NCBI RefSeq assembly: GCF_023218175.1
Contig: NZ_JALPTH010000021.1
Span: 1 to 64,000, forward strand
Direction: 5' to 3'
From: Streptomyces lichenis
Lineage (GTDB): Bacteria; Actinomycetota; Actinomycetes; Streptomycetales; Streptomycetaceae
DNA: 64,000 bases
How positions within the stretch are numbered: position 1 is the stretch's first letter; every line of letters begins with the position of its first letter. Position numbers and translations under genes: made by a program. Below the pieces are notes generated by a model that ran no database searches, was not told the origin of the DNA, and saw only the letters and a program-made list of their open reading frames with translations. Positions 24,363-32,266 of this stretch are shown here, one piece after another.

Positions 24363-25181
24363 TCACGCCCCCGCCCCACGCGGGCTGACGTGAAAGGCGA
24401 AGGGGACGGTTCCGGGGTCCAGGGTGGTGGCGCCGCCGTCCACGGTGAGGGCCGCGCCGTTGACGAAGGAGGCGGCGGGGGAGAGCAGCCAGGTGATCGC
24501 CTCGGCGACCTCGCGGGGCTCTGCCGGGCGGCGCGCGGGCAGCAGGCGGGTCGCCTCCTCGTAGGCCGCGTCGAGATCGCCCGGGCCCAGGCCGGCCTCC
24601 TCGGCGAAGCGGGCCATCCGGCGGTCGGCCATCTCCGTGCGCACCCAACTGGGGCACACGGTGTTGGCGCGTACCCCGCGGGGCCCGTAGTCGGCCGCCA
24701 CCGAGTGGCACAGCTGGAGCAGGGCCGCTTTGGAGGTGGCGTAGGCGGCGTTGCCGACGCCGTTGCGCAGCGCGGAGACGGAGGCGACCGCGACGATCGA
24801 ACCCCGGGCCTGGAGGAGGTGGGGGAGAGCGGCCCGCATGAGGAGGAAGGGGCCGGTGAGGTTGGTACGCAGCACCAGCTCCCAGTCCTCGTCGGAGAGT
24901 TCGCCCACCCCGCCACCGCGCCCGACTCCCGCGTTGAGCACCAGCCCGTCGAGGCGGCCGTACCGCTCCACCGCGGTCTCGACGAGACGGCGTATGGCGT
25001 CCGGGTCGGTGGTGTCGGCCGGGCAGGCCAGGGCCCCGGTCTCCTCGGCGATCCGCCGCAGAGGCTCGGGTCGCCGCCCCGAGACGACGACCTGGTGCCC
25101 GGCGTCCCGCAGCAGCCGCGCGGTGGCCGCGCCGATCCCGGTCCCGCCGCCCGTGACCACCACCACACGCTGATCCTTCAT
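24363..25181 (-). CDS. short-chain dehydrogenase/reductase
   Basis: This 272-aa classical SDR has the cofactor motif TGGGTGIG, NAG in LVLNAGVGRG, the catalytic Ser in VASVSAL, and YATSK with Tyr and Lys. The C-terminal GAALTVDGG is typical of NAD(P)-dependent oxidoreductases of the FabG-like group. The substrate is unknown. The ATG at 25181 is preferred over an upstream ATG that would add 15 residues, although no strong ribosome-binding site is visible. It is divergent from the flavoprotein gene. It stands outside the metabolite cluster and is separated from it by the toxin-antitoxin pair. Confidence 0.9.
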   Translation of the reverse strand: MKDQRVVVVTGGGTGIGAATARLLRDAGHQVVVSGRRPEPLRRIAEETGALACPADTTDPDAIRRLVETAVERYGRLDGLVLNAGVGRGGGVGELSDEDWELVLRTNLTGPFLLMRAALPHLLQARGSIVAVASVSALRNGVGNAAYATSKAALLQLCHSVAADYGPRGVRANTVCPSWVRTEMADRRMARFAEEAGLGPGDLDAAYEEATRLLPARRPAEPREVAEAITWLLSPAASFVNGAALTVDGGATTLDPGTVPFAFHVSPRGAGA

Positions 25182-25390
25182 GGGGCTGAGGCAACCTGGC
25201 GATGCCGACGGCTGGGGGATCATCATGGCTCGGCCGGCCCGGCATGGCCGCCCACCGCGAGCTCAGGGGCCTGCCGCCCGACTGAGGGCCCCGCCCGTGC
25301 GTGATCCGCGCCACAATGGCCCGGGTCCTGTCACAGACGGCCGCCGACCGGAGTCCTGGTGTCGAGCACCCGGCAACGGAGGAGGACACC

Positions 25391-26542
25391 GTGGCAGAGA
25401 AGACCGAGGTCGTCGTGGTCGGCGGCGGCTACGCCGGAGTCATGGCGGCCAACCGCCTGGCGCGGCGCGACGAGGTGGCCGTGACGCTGGTCAACCCGCG
25501 CCGGACGTTCGTGGAGCGGATCCGGCTGCACCAGCTGGCGGGTGGGACGGACGACGCGGTGGTGGAGTACCGGAGGGTGCTGGCCGGGCGGGTGCGGCTG
25601 GAGGTGGACACGGTGACCAGGATCGACGCGGCCGGCAGGCGCCTGGAGACGGCGTCCGGCGGCACGGTCGGCTACGACTACCTGGTCTACGCGGTGGGCA
25701 GCGGCAGCGCCGACCTTCGGGTGCCCGGGGCGGCGGAGTTCGCGTACCCGATCGCCACTCTGGAGGAGGCCGAGCGGCTGCGACCGGCCCTCGACGCCCT
25801 GCCCGCGCGGGCGCCCGTGACGGTGGTGGGGGCCGGGCCGACCGGTATCGAGACCGCAGCCGAGCTGGCGGAGGCGGGCCGTGCGGTGACCCTGGTCTGC
25901 GGCGGGGTGCTCGGCCCGTATCTGCACCCCCGGGGACGGCGCGCGGTCGCCAGGCGGCTGGCTCGGCTCGGTGTCACCGTGCTCGCGGGCCCCGGTACCG
26001 AGGTGACGGCTGTCACCCCCGAAGCCGTACGGCTCGGTGACGGCCGCGAGCTGCCCAGCCGGGTGACCGTCTGGAGCGCCGGGTTCGGTGTCCCGGACCT
26101 GGCCGCGCGTAGTGGGCTGAGCACCGACGCCCTGGGCCGGCTGCGCACCGACACCACGCTGACCAGCGTGGACGACCCGCGGATCGTCGCGGCCGGGGAC
26201 GCCGCGGCACCGGCCGGCCTCACCTTCCGGATGAGCTGCCAGGCCGCGGTGCAGCTGGGCCCGGCGGCCGCCGATACGGTGCTCAGCCGCATCGCGGGCA
26301 GCCCGCCCGCGACCGTCGACGTGCTGTTCACCGGCCAGTGCCTCAGCCTGGGGCGCCGTGGCGGCGTCATCCAGACCGCCCGCCGGGACGACACCGTGAG
26401 GGGCCTCCACCTCGCCGCCCGCCCGGGCGCCACGCTCAAGGAGCTGGTCTGCCGGGGCACCCTGTGGCGGCTGGCCTACGAGGCCCGGGGTGTGGGGCGT
26501 GGAGAAAGGGGCGAGCAGCGGAGGGCCGAGCCGGTCTCCTGA
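25391..26542 (+). CDS. FAD-dependent NADH dehydrogenase-like oxidoreductase
   Basis: This 383-aa flavoprotein of the type II NADH dehydrogenase/AIF group has the FAD motif VVVGGGYAGVMAANRLARR. A second dinucleotide motif is VVGAGPTGIETAAELAE, and the FAD-anchoring VAAGDAAAP lies near residue 270. No clear C-terminal membrane anchor is visible. It is thus either a soluble oxidoreductase or a peripherally bound respiratory dehydrogenase. GTG at 25391 has GGAGGAGG upstream. Confidence 0.88.
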   Translation: MAEKTEVVVVGGGYAGVMAANRLARRDEVAVTLVNPRRTFVERIRLHQLAGGTDDAVVEYRRVLAGRVRLEVDTVTRIDAAGRRLETASGGTVGYDYLVYAVGSGSADLRVPGAAEFAYPIATLEEAERLRPALDALPARAPVTVVGAGPTGIETAAELAEAGRAVTLVCGGVLGPYLHPRGRRAVARRLARLGVTVLAGPGTEVTAVTPEAVRLGDGRELPSRVTVWSAGFGVPDLAARSGLSTDALGRLRTDTTLTSVDDPRIVAAGDAAAPAGLTFRMSCQAAVQLGPAAADTVLSRIAGSPPATVDVLFTGQCLSLGRRGGVIQTARRDDTVRGLHLAARPGATLKELVCRGTLWRLAYEARGVGRGERGEQRRAEPVS

Positions 26543-26586
26543 GACGTTGTCGTGGTCGGCGTTCGCCATGGCCCCGGCCCGCTGCC

Positions 26587-27690
26587 TTACGCCGCCAGTC
26601 CGGTCTTGGCGCCCGCGCCGCACAGGGGGACGACCGTGCTGCCGGGGCGGGGGTGGGTGGTGGTGGCGGCCCAGCAGGCGGCGGCGGTGGATTCGACGAA
26701 CAGGCCGCGGGCCGCCAGGTCGCGCTGGGCGGTGCGGAGTTCGTCCTCGGTGACCGTGGCGAAGGTGCCGCCCGAGGCGCGTACGGCGGCCAGGATCTGG
26801 CGGGCGCGGGGCGGGCGGGTGATGGCGATGCCCTCGGCGAGGGTGGGTGCTGAGGCGGGGGCCTCCGGGGGCAGGTCCTCGGCGCCGGCGTGGAAGGCGG
26901 TGGCGAGCGGGGAGACGGCGGCGGCCTGGACGGCGAGCAGGGCGGGGCGGCGCTCGATCAGACCGTTTCCGGCCAGCTCCTCGACCGCCAGGGCCGCGCC
27001 GAGCAGCAGGGTGCCGTTGCCGACCGGGAGGGTGAGGGTGTCGGGCAGCCGGCCGCCGAGGTCCTCCCACAGCTCGTAGACGTAGGTCTTGGTGCCGTGC
27101 TGGAAGTACGGGTTGAAGACATGGGAGAAGTAGAAGACGCCGGGCTCGTCGGCGGCGGCGCGGGCGGCCAGGGCGGTGGCCTCCCGGTCGCCGGGGACGC
27201 GTTCCAGCCGGGCCCCGTGCGCCCGGATCTGCTCCAGCTTCTTCGGTGAGGTCGACTCGGGGACGTAGACGGCGCACTCCAGCCCGGCCCGGGCGCAGTA
27301 CGCGGCGGCGGCCGTGCCCGCGTTGCCGCTGCTGTCGGCGACCACCCGGCGCGGGCCGAGCCGCCGGGCGAGTTCGGCGAGCATCACCGCCCCGCGGTCC
27401 TTGAACGACAGGGTCGGCATCAGGAAGTCGAGTTTGGCCGAAACAGTGTCGGTGAGCGGGACGAGCGGGGTGCGGCCCTCGCCCAGGGAGCAGCCGGGCC
27501 CGGCGAGTGGCAGCGCCTCCTCGTACCGCCACAGCGAGCCGGCCCGCCCGGCCAGTTCCGCCCGGTCGACCGGGCCCGCGGTGAAGTCCAGGTCCCAGGG
27601 GCCGCGGCAGCGCGGGCAGCACCAGGGGGCGGTGGAGACGGGGTGGACGAGCGAGCAGCGGGAGCACCGGTAGTCGGCCAAGATCGTCAT
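26587..27690 (-). CDS. threonine synthase-like PLP enzyme
   Basis: This 367-aa fold-type II PLP enzyme opens with a short zinc ribbon (CSRC and CCPRC). The PLP lysine lies in TLSFKDRGAV, and the phosphate loop is the NGTLLLGAAL region. The SSGNAGTAAAAY motif is typical of threonine synthase and related beta-replacing lyases. It is co-located with unrelated genes, so a role in threonine synthesis is not assured; it could act on another O-phosphohomoserine-like substrate. It is convergent with the flavoprotein gene 44 nt away. The ATG at 27690 has a poor ribosome-binding site. Confidence 0.85.
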   Translation of the reverse strand: MTILADYRCSRCSLVHPVSTAPWCCPRCRGPWDLDFTAGPVDRAELAGRAGSLWRYEEALPLAGPGCSLGEGRTPLVPLTDTVSAKLDFLMPTLSFKDRGAVMLAELARRLGPRRVVADSSGNAGTAAAAYCARAGLECAVYVPESTSPKKLEQIRAHGARLERVPGDREATALAARAAADEPGVFYFSHVFNPYFQHGTKTYVYELWEDLGGRLPDTLTLPVGNGTLLLGAALAVEELAGNGLIERRPALLAVQAAAVSPLATAFHAGAEDLPPEAPASAPTLAEGIAITRPPRARQILAAVRASGGTFATVTEDELRTAQRDLAARGLFVESTAAACWAATTTHPRPGSTVVPLCGAGAKTGLAA

Positions 27691-27941
27691 GGCGACCAGG
27701 ATGTCACCGGTGTGGCGGTCCTGTTACCGAGGCGTCAGCACCCTTGTGGGTTGCCCAAAGTTCGGTCAATCTTTCGCTCGGCGGCCGAGCGGGCCGGGCT
27801 TCCGGACAACCGGATGACCCGGATGAGGGAAGCGCCGTGCACCCCTGGCGTCACTTGTCATGCTCGCGTCATATGCGGGTCTCCGTTCGGCCGCCGTGAC
27901 CCCCACAGCAGCGCACCACCCGACGAGGAGGAACCCTCACC

Positions 27942-29516
27942 ATGTCCGTGATGCGTACCCCGCGGCGAAGAATGGCCGCAGCCGGCGCCACCGTCGTCGC
28001 CGCCCTCGCGCTCGGCACCCTGTCCGCCCTTCCGGCGGGCGCCGCCCCCGCCGCAGCCGAAGGCGTCATCCTGAACGCCGGAGCACCGGACGCCGTCCAG
28101 GGCAGCTACATCGTCACCCTGGACGAGTCCGCCGCCGCCGAGTCCACGGCGGGCAAGGCCGTCGCCGCCCGGTACGGCGCCAAGATCGAGAAGACCTACA
28201 CCGCGGCCCTCAACGGCTACGCCGTGGAGCTCTCCGAGGCCCAGGCGAAGAAGCTCGCCGCGGACCCCGCCGTCCGGTCGGTGGCGCAGAACCGGATCTT
28301 CACGATCGACGGCACCCAGCCCTCGCCGCCCTCCTGGGGCCTGGACCGGATCGACCAGCGCGCCCTGCCGCTCAACCAGAGCTACACCTACCCCGAGCCG
28401 GCCGGCCAGGGCGTCAGCGCCTACATCATCGACACCGGCGTGCGCATCTCGCACAGCGACTTCGGCGGCCGGGCCGTCAACGGCTACGACGCCATCGACA
28501 ACGACAACGTGGCCCAGGACGGCAACGGCCACGGCACCCATGTCGCCGGCACGGTCGGCGGCACCGCGTACGGAGTCGCCAAGAAGGCGCGGATCGTCGG
28601 CGTCCGGGTGCTCAACAACCAGGGCTCCGGCACCACCGCGCAGGTGGTCGCCGGCATCGACTGGGTCACCCGCAACGCGGTCAAGCCGGCCGTCGCCAAC
28701 ATGAGCCTCGGCGGCGGGGTGGACACCACCCTGGACAACGCCGTCCGCAACTCCATCGCCGCCGGCATCACCTACGCGGTCGCCGCAGGCAACAGCAACG
28801 CCAACGCGGTCAACTACTCGCCGGCCCGGGTCACCGAGGCGATCACCGTCGGCTCCACCACCAACACCGACGCGCGCTCCAGCTTCTCCAACTACGGCAC
28901 CCCGCTGGACCTCTTCGCCCCGGGCTCCAACATCACCTCGTCGTGGAACACCGGGGACACCGCCACCAACACCATCTCCGGCACCTCCATGGCCACCCCG
29001 CACGTGGCCGGCGCCGCCGCCCTCTACCTGGACGGCAACCCCACCGCCACCCCCGCCCAGGTCTCCTCGGCCCTCACCGCCGCCGCCACCCCGAACGTCG
29101 TCGGTAACCCGGGCACCGGCTCGCCCAACCGCCTGCTGTACGTGGGTGACGGCGGCACCGACCCCAACCCGCCCGGCAAGCGGTTCGAGAACGCCACCGA
29201 CGTCGCCATCGCCGACAACGCCACCGTCGAGTCCCCGGTGACCGTCAGCGGGGTCAGCGGCAACGCGCCCGCCGCGCTCCAGGTGCCGGTCAGCATCGTC
29301 CACACCTACGTCGGCGACCTCCGGGTCCAGCTCGTCGCCCCTGACGGCACCGTGTACACCCTCAGGGACCGCACCGGCGGCAGCGCCGACAACATCAACC
29401 AGACCTTCACCGTGGACGCCTCCTCCGAGGTGGCCAACGGCACCTGGAAGCTGCGGGTCAGCGACCTCGCCAGCGCCGACACGGGGAAGATCGACTCCTG
29501 GGCCCTGCAGTTCTGA
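27942..29516 (+). CDS. secreted subtilisin-like serine protease (S8) with P-domain
   Basis: The 524-aa precursor has a signal peptide (1 to about 34, twin arginines near 8-10, cleavage near AGAAPA). An inhibitor I9 propeptide (about 53-122, GSYIVTLDES) follows. The catalytic triad is Asp164 (IIDTGV), His197 (GNGHGTHVAG) and Ser349 (SGTSMATPH). A C-terminal P-domain (about 415-524) follows a Pro linker. It is secreted for protein degradation in the medium. GAGGAGG lies upstream of the ATG. A strong terminator follows; a GntR gene is next. Confidence 0.96.
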   Translation: MSVMRTPRRRMAAAGATVVAALALGTLSALPAGAAPAAAEGVILNAGAPDAVQGSYIVTLDESAAAESTAGKAVAARYGAKIEKTYTAALNGYAVELSEAQAKKLAADPAVRSVAQNRIFTIDGTQPSPPSWGLDRIDQRALPLNQSYTYPEPAGQGVSAYIIDTGVRISHSDFGGRAVNGYDAIDNDNVAQDGNGHGTHVAGTVGGTAYGVAKKARIVGVRVLNNQGSGTTAQVVAGIDWVTRNAVKPAVANMSLGGGVDTTLDNAVRNSIAAGITYAVAAGNSNANAVNYSPARVTEAITVGSTTNTDARSSFSNYGTPLDLFAPGSNITSSWNTGDTATNTISGTSMATPHVAGAAALYLDGNPTATPAQVSSALTAAATPNVVGNPGTGSPNRLLYVGDGGTDPNPPGKRFENATDVAIADNATVESPVTVSGVSGNAPAALQVPVSIVHTYVGDLRVQLVAPDGTVYTLRDRTGGSADNINQTFTVDASSEVANGTWKLRVSDLASADTGKIDSWALQF

Positions 29517-29547
29517 CCCGGGGGGTGTGACCATCACCGTCGGGTGA

Positions 29548-29573
29548 GGGGCGGCCGCCATGGCGGCCGCCCC
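29548..29573 (+). terminator. terminator of the S8 protease gene
   Basis: A perfect 26-nt palindrome built on GGGGCGGCCGCCAT is followed by TTT, 31 nt after the stop codon. Confidence 0.85.
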
Positions 29574-29709
29574 TTTCGGCGTTCCTGCCTCCGCCGTAGG
29601 CCGTCCAAACCGTGCTTCATCACTTTGAGTGAAACGCTGGCCCATGCTTGCGGGTCTCAACCGAACGTTGCGACGCTGTTGCTGTCCGTCAAGCTGAGGG
29701 GAGTGGCCT

Positions 29710-30462
29710 GTGGCGTTCGGTGAGCAGCCCGCCTATCTGCGGGTGGCGAGCGATCTCCGGAGGAAGATCGTCGACGGTTCGCTCCCGCCGCACGCCCGGT
29801 TGCCCTCGCAGGCCCGGATCCGTGCGGAGTACGGGGTCTCGGACACCGTCGCGCTGGAGGCCCGCAAGGTGCTGATGGCGGAGGGGCTGGTCGAGGGGCG
29901 CTCCGGCTCCGGCACCTATGTCCGCGAGCAGCCGGTGCCGCGCGGCATCGCCCGTTCCGGGTACGGGCTGGCCACCGGCGCCACCCCGTTCCGCCAGGAG
30001 CAGGCCGCCGAGGGCACCCGGGGCACCTGGGAGTCCCGCAGCGAGCGCGAGCGGGCCGGCGTCTCGGTGGCCGGGCGGCTGGGCATCGAGCCCGGTGAGC
30101 CGGTCATGCGCACCGCGTACGTGTTCCGGGACGCGGGTGAACCGATGATGCTCTCCACCTCCTGGGAGCCGCTGGGCCTGACCGGGCGCAGTCCGGTGAT
30201 GCTCCCCGAGGAGGGGCCGCTCGGCGGCTGCGGGGTGGTCGAGCGGATGGCGGCCCTCGACCTGGTGGTGGACAACGTCCTGGAGGAGGTCGGGGCCAGA
30301 CCCGGGCTCGCGGAGGAGCTGGCCGCCCTGGGCGGGGTGCCGGGCCATGTGGTGATGGTGGTCCAGCGGACGTACTACGCCTCCGGCCGGGCGGTGGAGA
30401 CCGCCGATGTGGTGGTCCCGGCCGACCGCTACCGGCTCACCTACCACCTGCCCGTGCGCTGA
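29710..30462 (+). CDS. GntR-family regulator (HutC/UTRA type)
   Basis: The 250-aa repressor has an N-terminal winged helix (about 8-75: YLRVASDLRRKIVDGSLPPH and SGSGTYV) and a C-terminal UTRA effector domain (about 95-245, GEPVMRTAYVF, VVMVVQRTYYASG). Such proteins usually respond to a sugar, amino sugar or amino acid derivative. GTG at 29710 has GAGGGGAG upstream. No metabolic partner gene lies directly adjacent; a terminator follows. Confidence 0.93.
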   Translation: MAFGEQPAYLRVASDLRRKIVDGSLPPHARLPSQARIRAEYGVSDTVALEARKVLMAEGLVEGRSGSGTYVREQPVPRGIARSGYGLATGATPFRQEQAAEGTRGTWESRSERERAGVSVAGRLGIEPGEPVMRTAYVFRDAGEPMMLSTSWEPLGLTGRSPVMLPEEGPLGGCGVVERMAALDLVVDNVLEEVGARPGLAEELAALGGVPGHVVMVVQRTYYASGRAVETADVVVPADRYRLTYHLPVR

Positions 30463-30480
30463 GCCCGGAGCGGTACGTGC

Positions 30481-30512
30481 GAGGGGGCGCATCCGGCCGG
30501 ATGCGCCCCCTC
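30481..30512 (+). terminator. terminator after the GntR gene
   Basis: A perfect 32-nt palindrome (GAGGGGGCGCATCCGG and its complement) begins 18 nt after the stop. Confidence 0.85.
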
Positions 30513-30656
30513 GTGCCGTCCACGCGCTGGCCGGATGTCTCTCTCTTCGTTCCCGAACGTATCCGCTGCGTGAAGGTCAGGGATACGCTCGGGCATATGC
30601 GGCGGGCGGTTTCGTAGGGACCCTCGCGCGCGTGCGGGCCTGCGGAGGGAGATGCG

Positions 30657-30836
30657 GTGAGCGAAGGCAGCACGATTCTTCCCTGGCTGGTGATCCGCCA
30701 GGACGGCAACGGCAACCACTACCGGGTGGGCCGCTGCGCCACTCGTGACGAGGCGCAGAAGCTGGCCGACAGCCTGGCCGACACCGGTCAGGACCGGCGG
30801 TACTGCGTCGAGCGGATCGGCCGGCCGGTGGGCTGA
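30657..30836 (+). CDS. small conserved-type hypothetical protein
   Basis: The 59-aa protein has GGAGGGAG before its GTG and strong GC3 bias. It reads VSEGSTILPWLVIRQDGNGN then HYRVGRCATRDEAQKLAD, with a C-terminal RRYCVERIGRPVG. The VGR-ATRDEA pattern resembles small SPOR-like or dsRBD-like domain proteins common in Streptomyces, but I cannot name a family. It stands between the GntR gene and the NUDIX gene. There is no membrane or secretion signal. Confidence 0.75.
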   Translation: MSEGSTILPWLVIRQDGNGNHYRVGRCATRDEAQKLADSLADTGQDRRYCVERIGRPVG

Positions 30837-31043
30837 CGGACGTCGGTGGCGTGGGCGGGGCCGAGGGGGCGCCCGGGGCGGAAGTGCTCCGGAGCGGCAC
30901 CGGAGGCCCCGCCTTTCGCGCGGGCGTACGCGGTCCGGGATCCCCCTTCCGCTTCGTCCCGTCCGTGCGGCCCGGTAAGGTCCCCTGCCGAGCGGGGCCG
31001 GGTGCGACCGGCTACTCGGACGAGAGCGGGCGGGACGGGTGCG

Positions 31044-31439
31044 GTGCTGATCGACACGGTGGCATGGGTACGGATCGAGGGCGGCCGGATCCTCTGCGCC
31101 CGCCCGCGCGGCAAGGAGGTCTTCTACATCCCGGGTGGCAAGCGGGAGGGCGCCGAGACCGACCGGGAGACCCTGCTCCGCGAGGTCGGCGAGGAACTGG
31201 CGGTCGCCCTCGACCCGGAGAGCGTCGCCCATGTCGGCACCTACGAGGCCGGGGCCCCGGACTTGCCCGAGGGCACCGTGGTCCGGATGAGCTGCTACAC
31301 CGGCGACTACCGGGGCACCCTCACCCCCAGCGCCGAGATCGACGAGATGGCCTGGTTCTCCTACGCGGACCGCCCGCTGGTGCCGCCCGTCGACCAACTG
31401 CTCTTCGACGATCTGAAGGCCGCCGGCTCGCTGTCGTAG
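31044..31439 (+). CDS. NUDIX hydrolase
   Basis: The 131-aa protein has the Nudix box in GKREGAETDRETLLREVGEE (Glu residues in REVGEE), although the usual Gly after it is Ala. It would hydrolyse nucleoside diphosphates linked to another moiety. The strand before the box is FYIPGGK. GTG at 31044 lacks a strong ribosome-binding site, and a start further upstream in the same frame is possible. Neighbours give no substrate hint. Confidence 0.85.
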   Translation: MLIDTVAWVRIEGGRILCARPRGKEVFYIPGGKREGAETDRETLLREVGEELAVALDPESVAHVGTYEAGAPDLPEGTVVRMSCYTGDYRGTLTPSAEIDEMAWFSYADRPLVPPVDQLLFDDLKAAGSLS

Positions 31440-31666
31440 CCCCGGGTGCACGAGGCCCCGCCGCTGCCGGAGGCGCGAGGCCCCGGCCGCCCCGGGCGGG
31501 ACCCCGCCGCCGAGTCGCCGGAAACCGGTCGAATCCGGGTGGCCGGAAGGCGGCCGTGCGCCCTGCACGCCACGGTGCGCCCCCATGCGGTACTCCGCCC
31601 GTTTTTGCGGGTATGTCCTGATTAACCCGCTGAAACCGGACGGGGTTCGGCTGCTGACTTGGGGAA

Positions 31667-32119
31667 GTGGACGGTGTGATCGACACCGATGGCGTCCACG
31701 CCGAGTGGAGCTTCCCCGCGGAGCTCGGCGCCGTGCGCGCCGCCCGCCACTCGGTCGGTGACGCCCTGCGCGAGTGGCGGCTGGACGGCGAGGTCCGGGA
31801 CACGGCGATGCTGCTGGTCAGTGAGCTGGTCACCAACTCCCTGCGGTACGCCTCCGGGCCCATCGGCGTCCGGTTGACCCGGCTCCCCGGCGGCGGCGAC
31901 CCCGTCCACGACGGTGCCGGCACCTCCTCGGCCCCGGGTCCCGCGCTGCTCGTGGAGGTCACCGATCCGCTGCCCGACCCCCCGCTGGCACGGCCCGCCG
32001 GACCCGACGACGAGAGCGGCAGGGGCCTTCAACTGGTGGCCTGTTCCGCTCGCCGATGGGGTACCAGGAAGGGCAGGACCGGCAAGTCCGTGTGGTTCGA
32101 GCTGCCCCTGCCTGGTTAG
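31667..32119 (+). CDS. stand-alone HATPase anti-sigma-type kinase
   Basis: This 150-aa GHKL ATPase is of the SpoIIAB/RsbW kind. The N-box is MLLVSELVTNSLRYA, and GRGLQLV corresponds to the G2 region, with GKSVWFELPLP at the end. Streptomyces have many such small kinases, which bind an antisigma partner or antagonist. It precedes the multi-domain phosphatase whose C-terminal domain is very similar (ELVTNALRYG, GRGLQLVG, GKTVWFELALP). The pair therefore probably acts in the same partner-switching circuit. GTG at 31667 has GGGGAA close by; GTG at 31676 is an alternative. Confidence 0.88.
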   Translation: MDGVIDTDGVHAEWSFPAELGAVRAARHSVGDALREWRLDGEVRDTAMLLVSELVTNSLRYASGPIGVRLTRLPGGGDPVHDGAGTSSAPGPALLVEVTDPLPDPPLARPAGPDDESGRGLQLVACSARRWGTRKGRTGKSVWFELPLPG

Positions 32120-32266
32120 AAGACTGAAGGGACAACGATCAACCAAGGGGCGGCTGGAAAGGAACGAGACCACCCTGTGATCGTGAACGGCGTGCCGCCG
32201 GGGGCCGTAGTGCTGAATACTGCGGGAATGGCCGGTCCGGTGCGGTGAGCTGGAGGGGACGGTCGC

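Noticed and set aside
25331..27667. A 778-codon minus-strand frame over the flavoprotein and the threonine synthase-like gene
   Set aside because: It uses a different frame from the threonine synthase-like gene and shows no domains.
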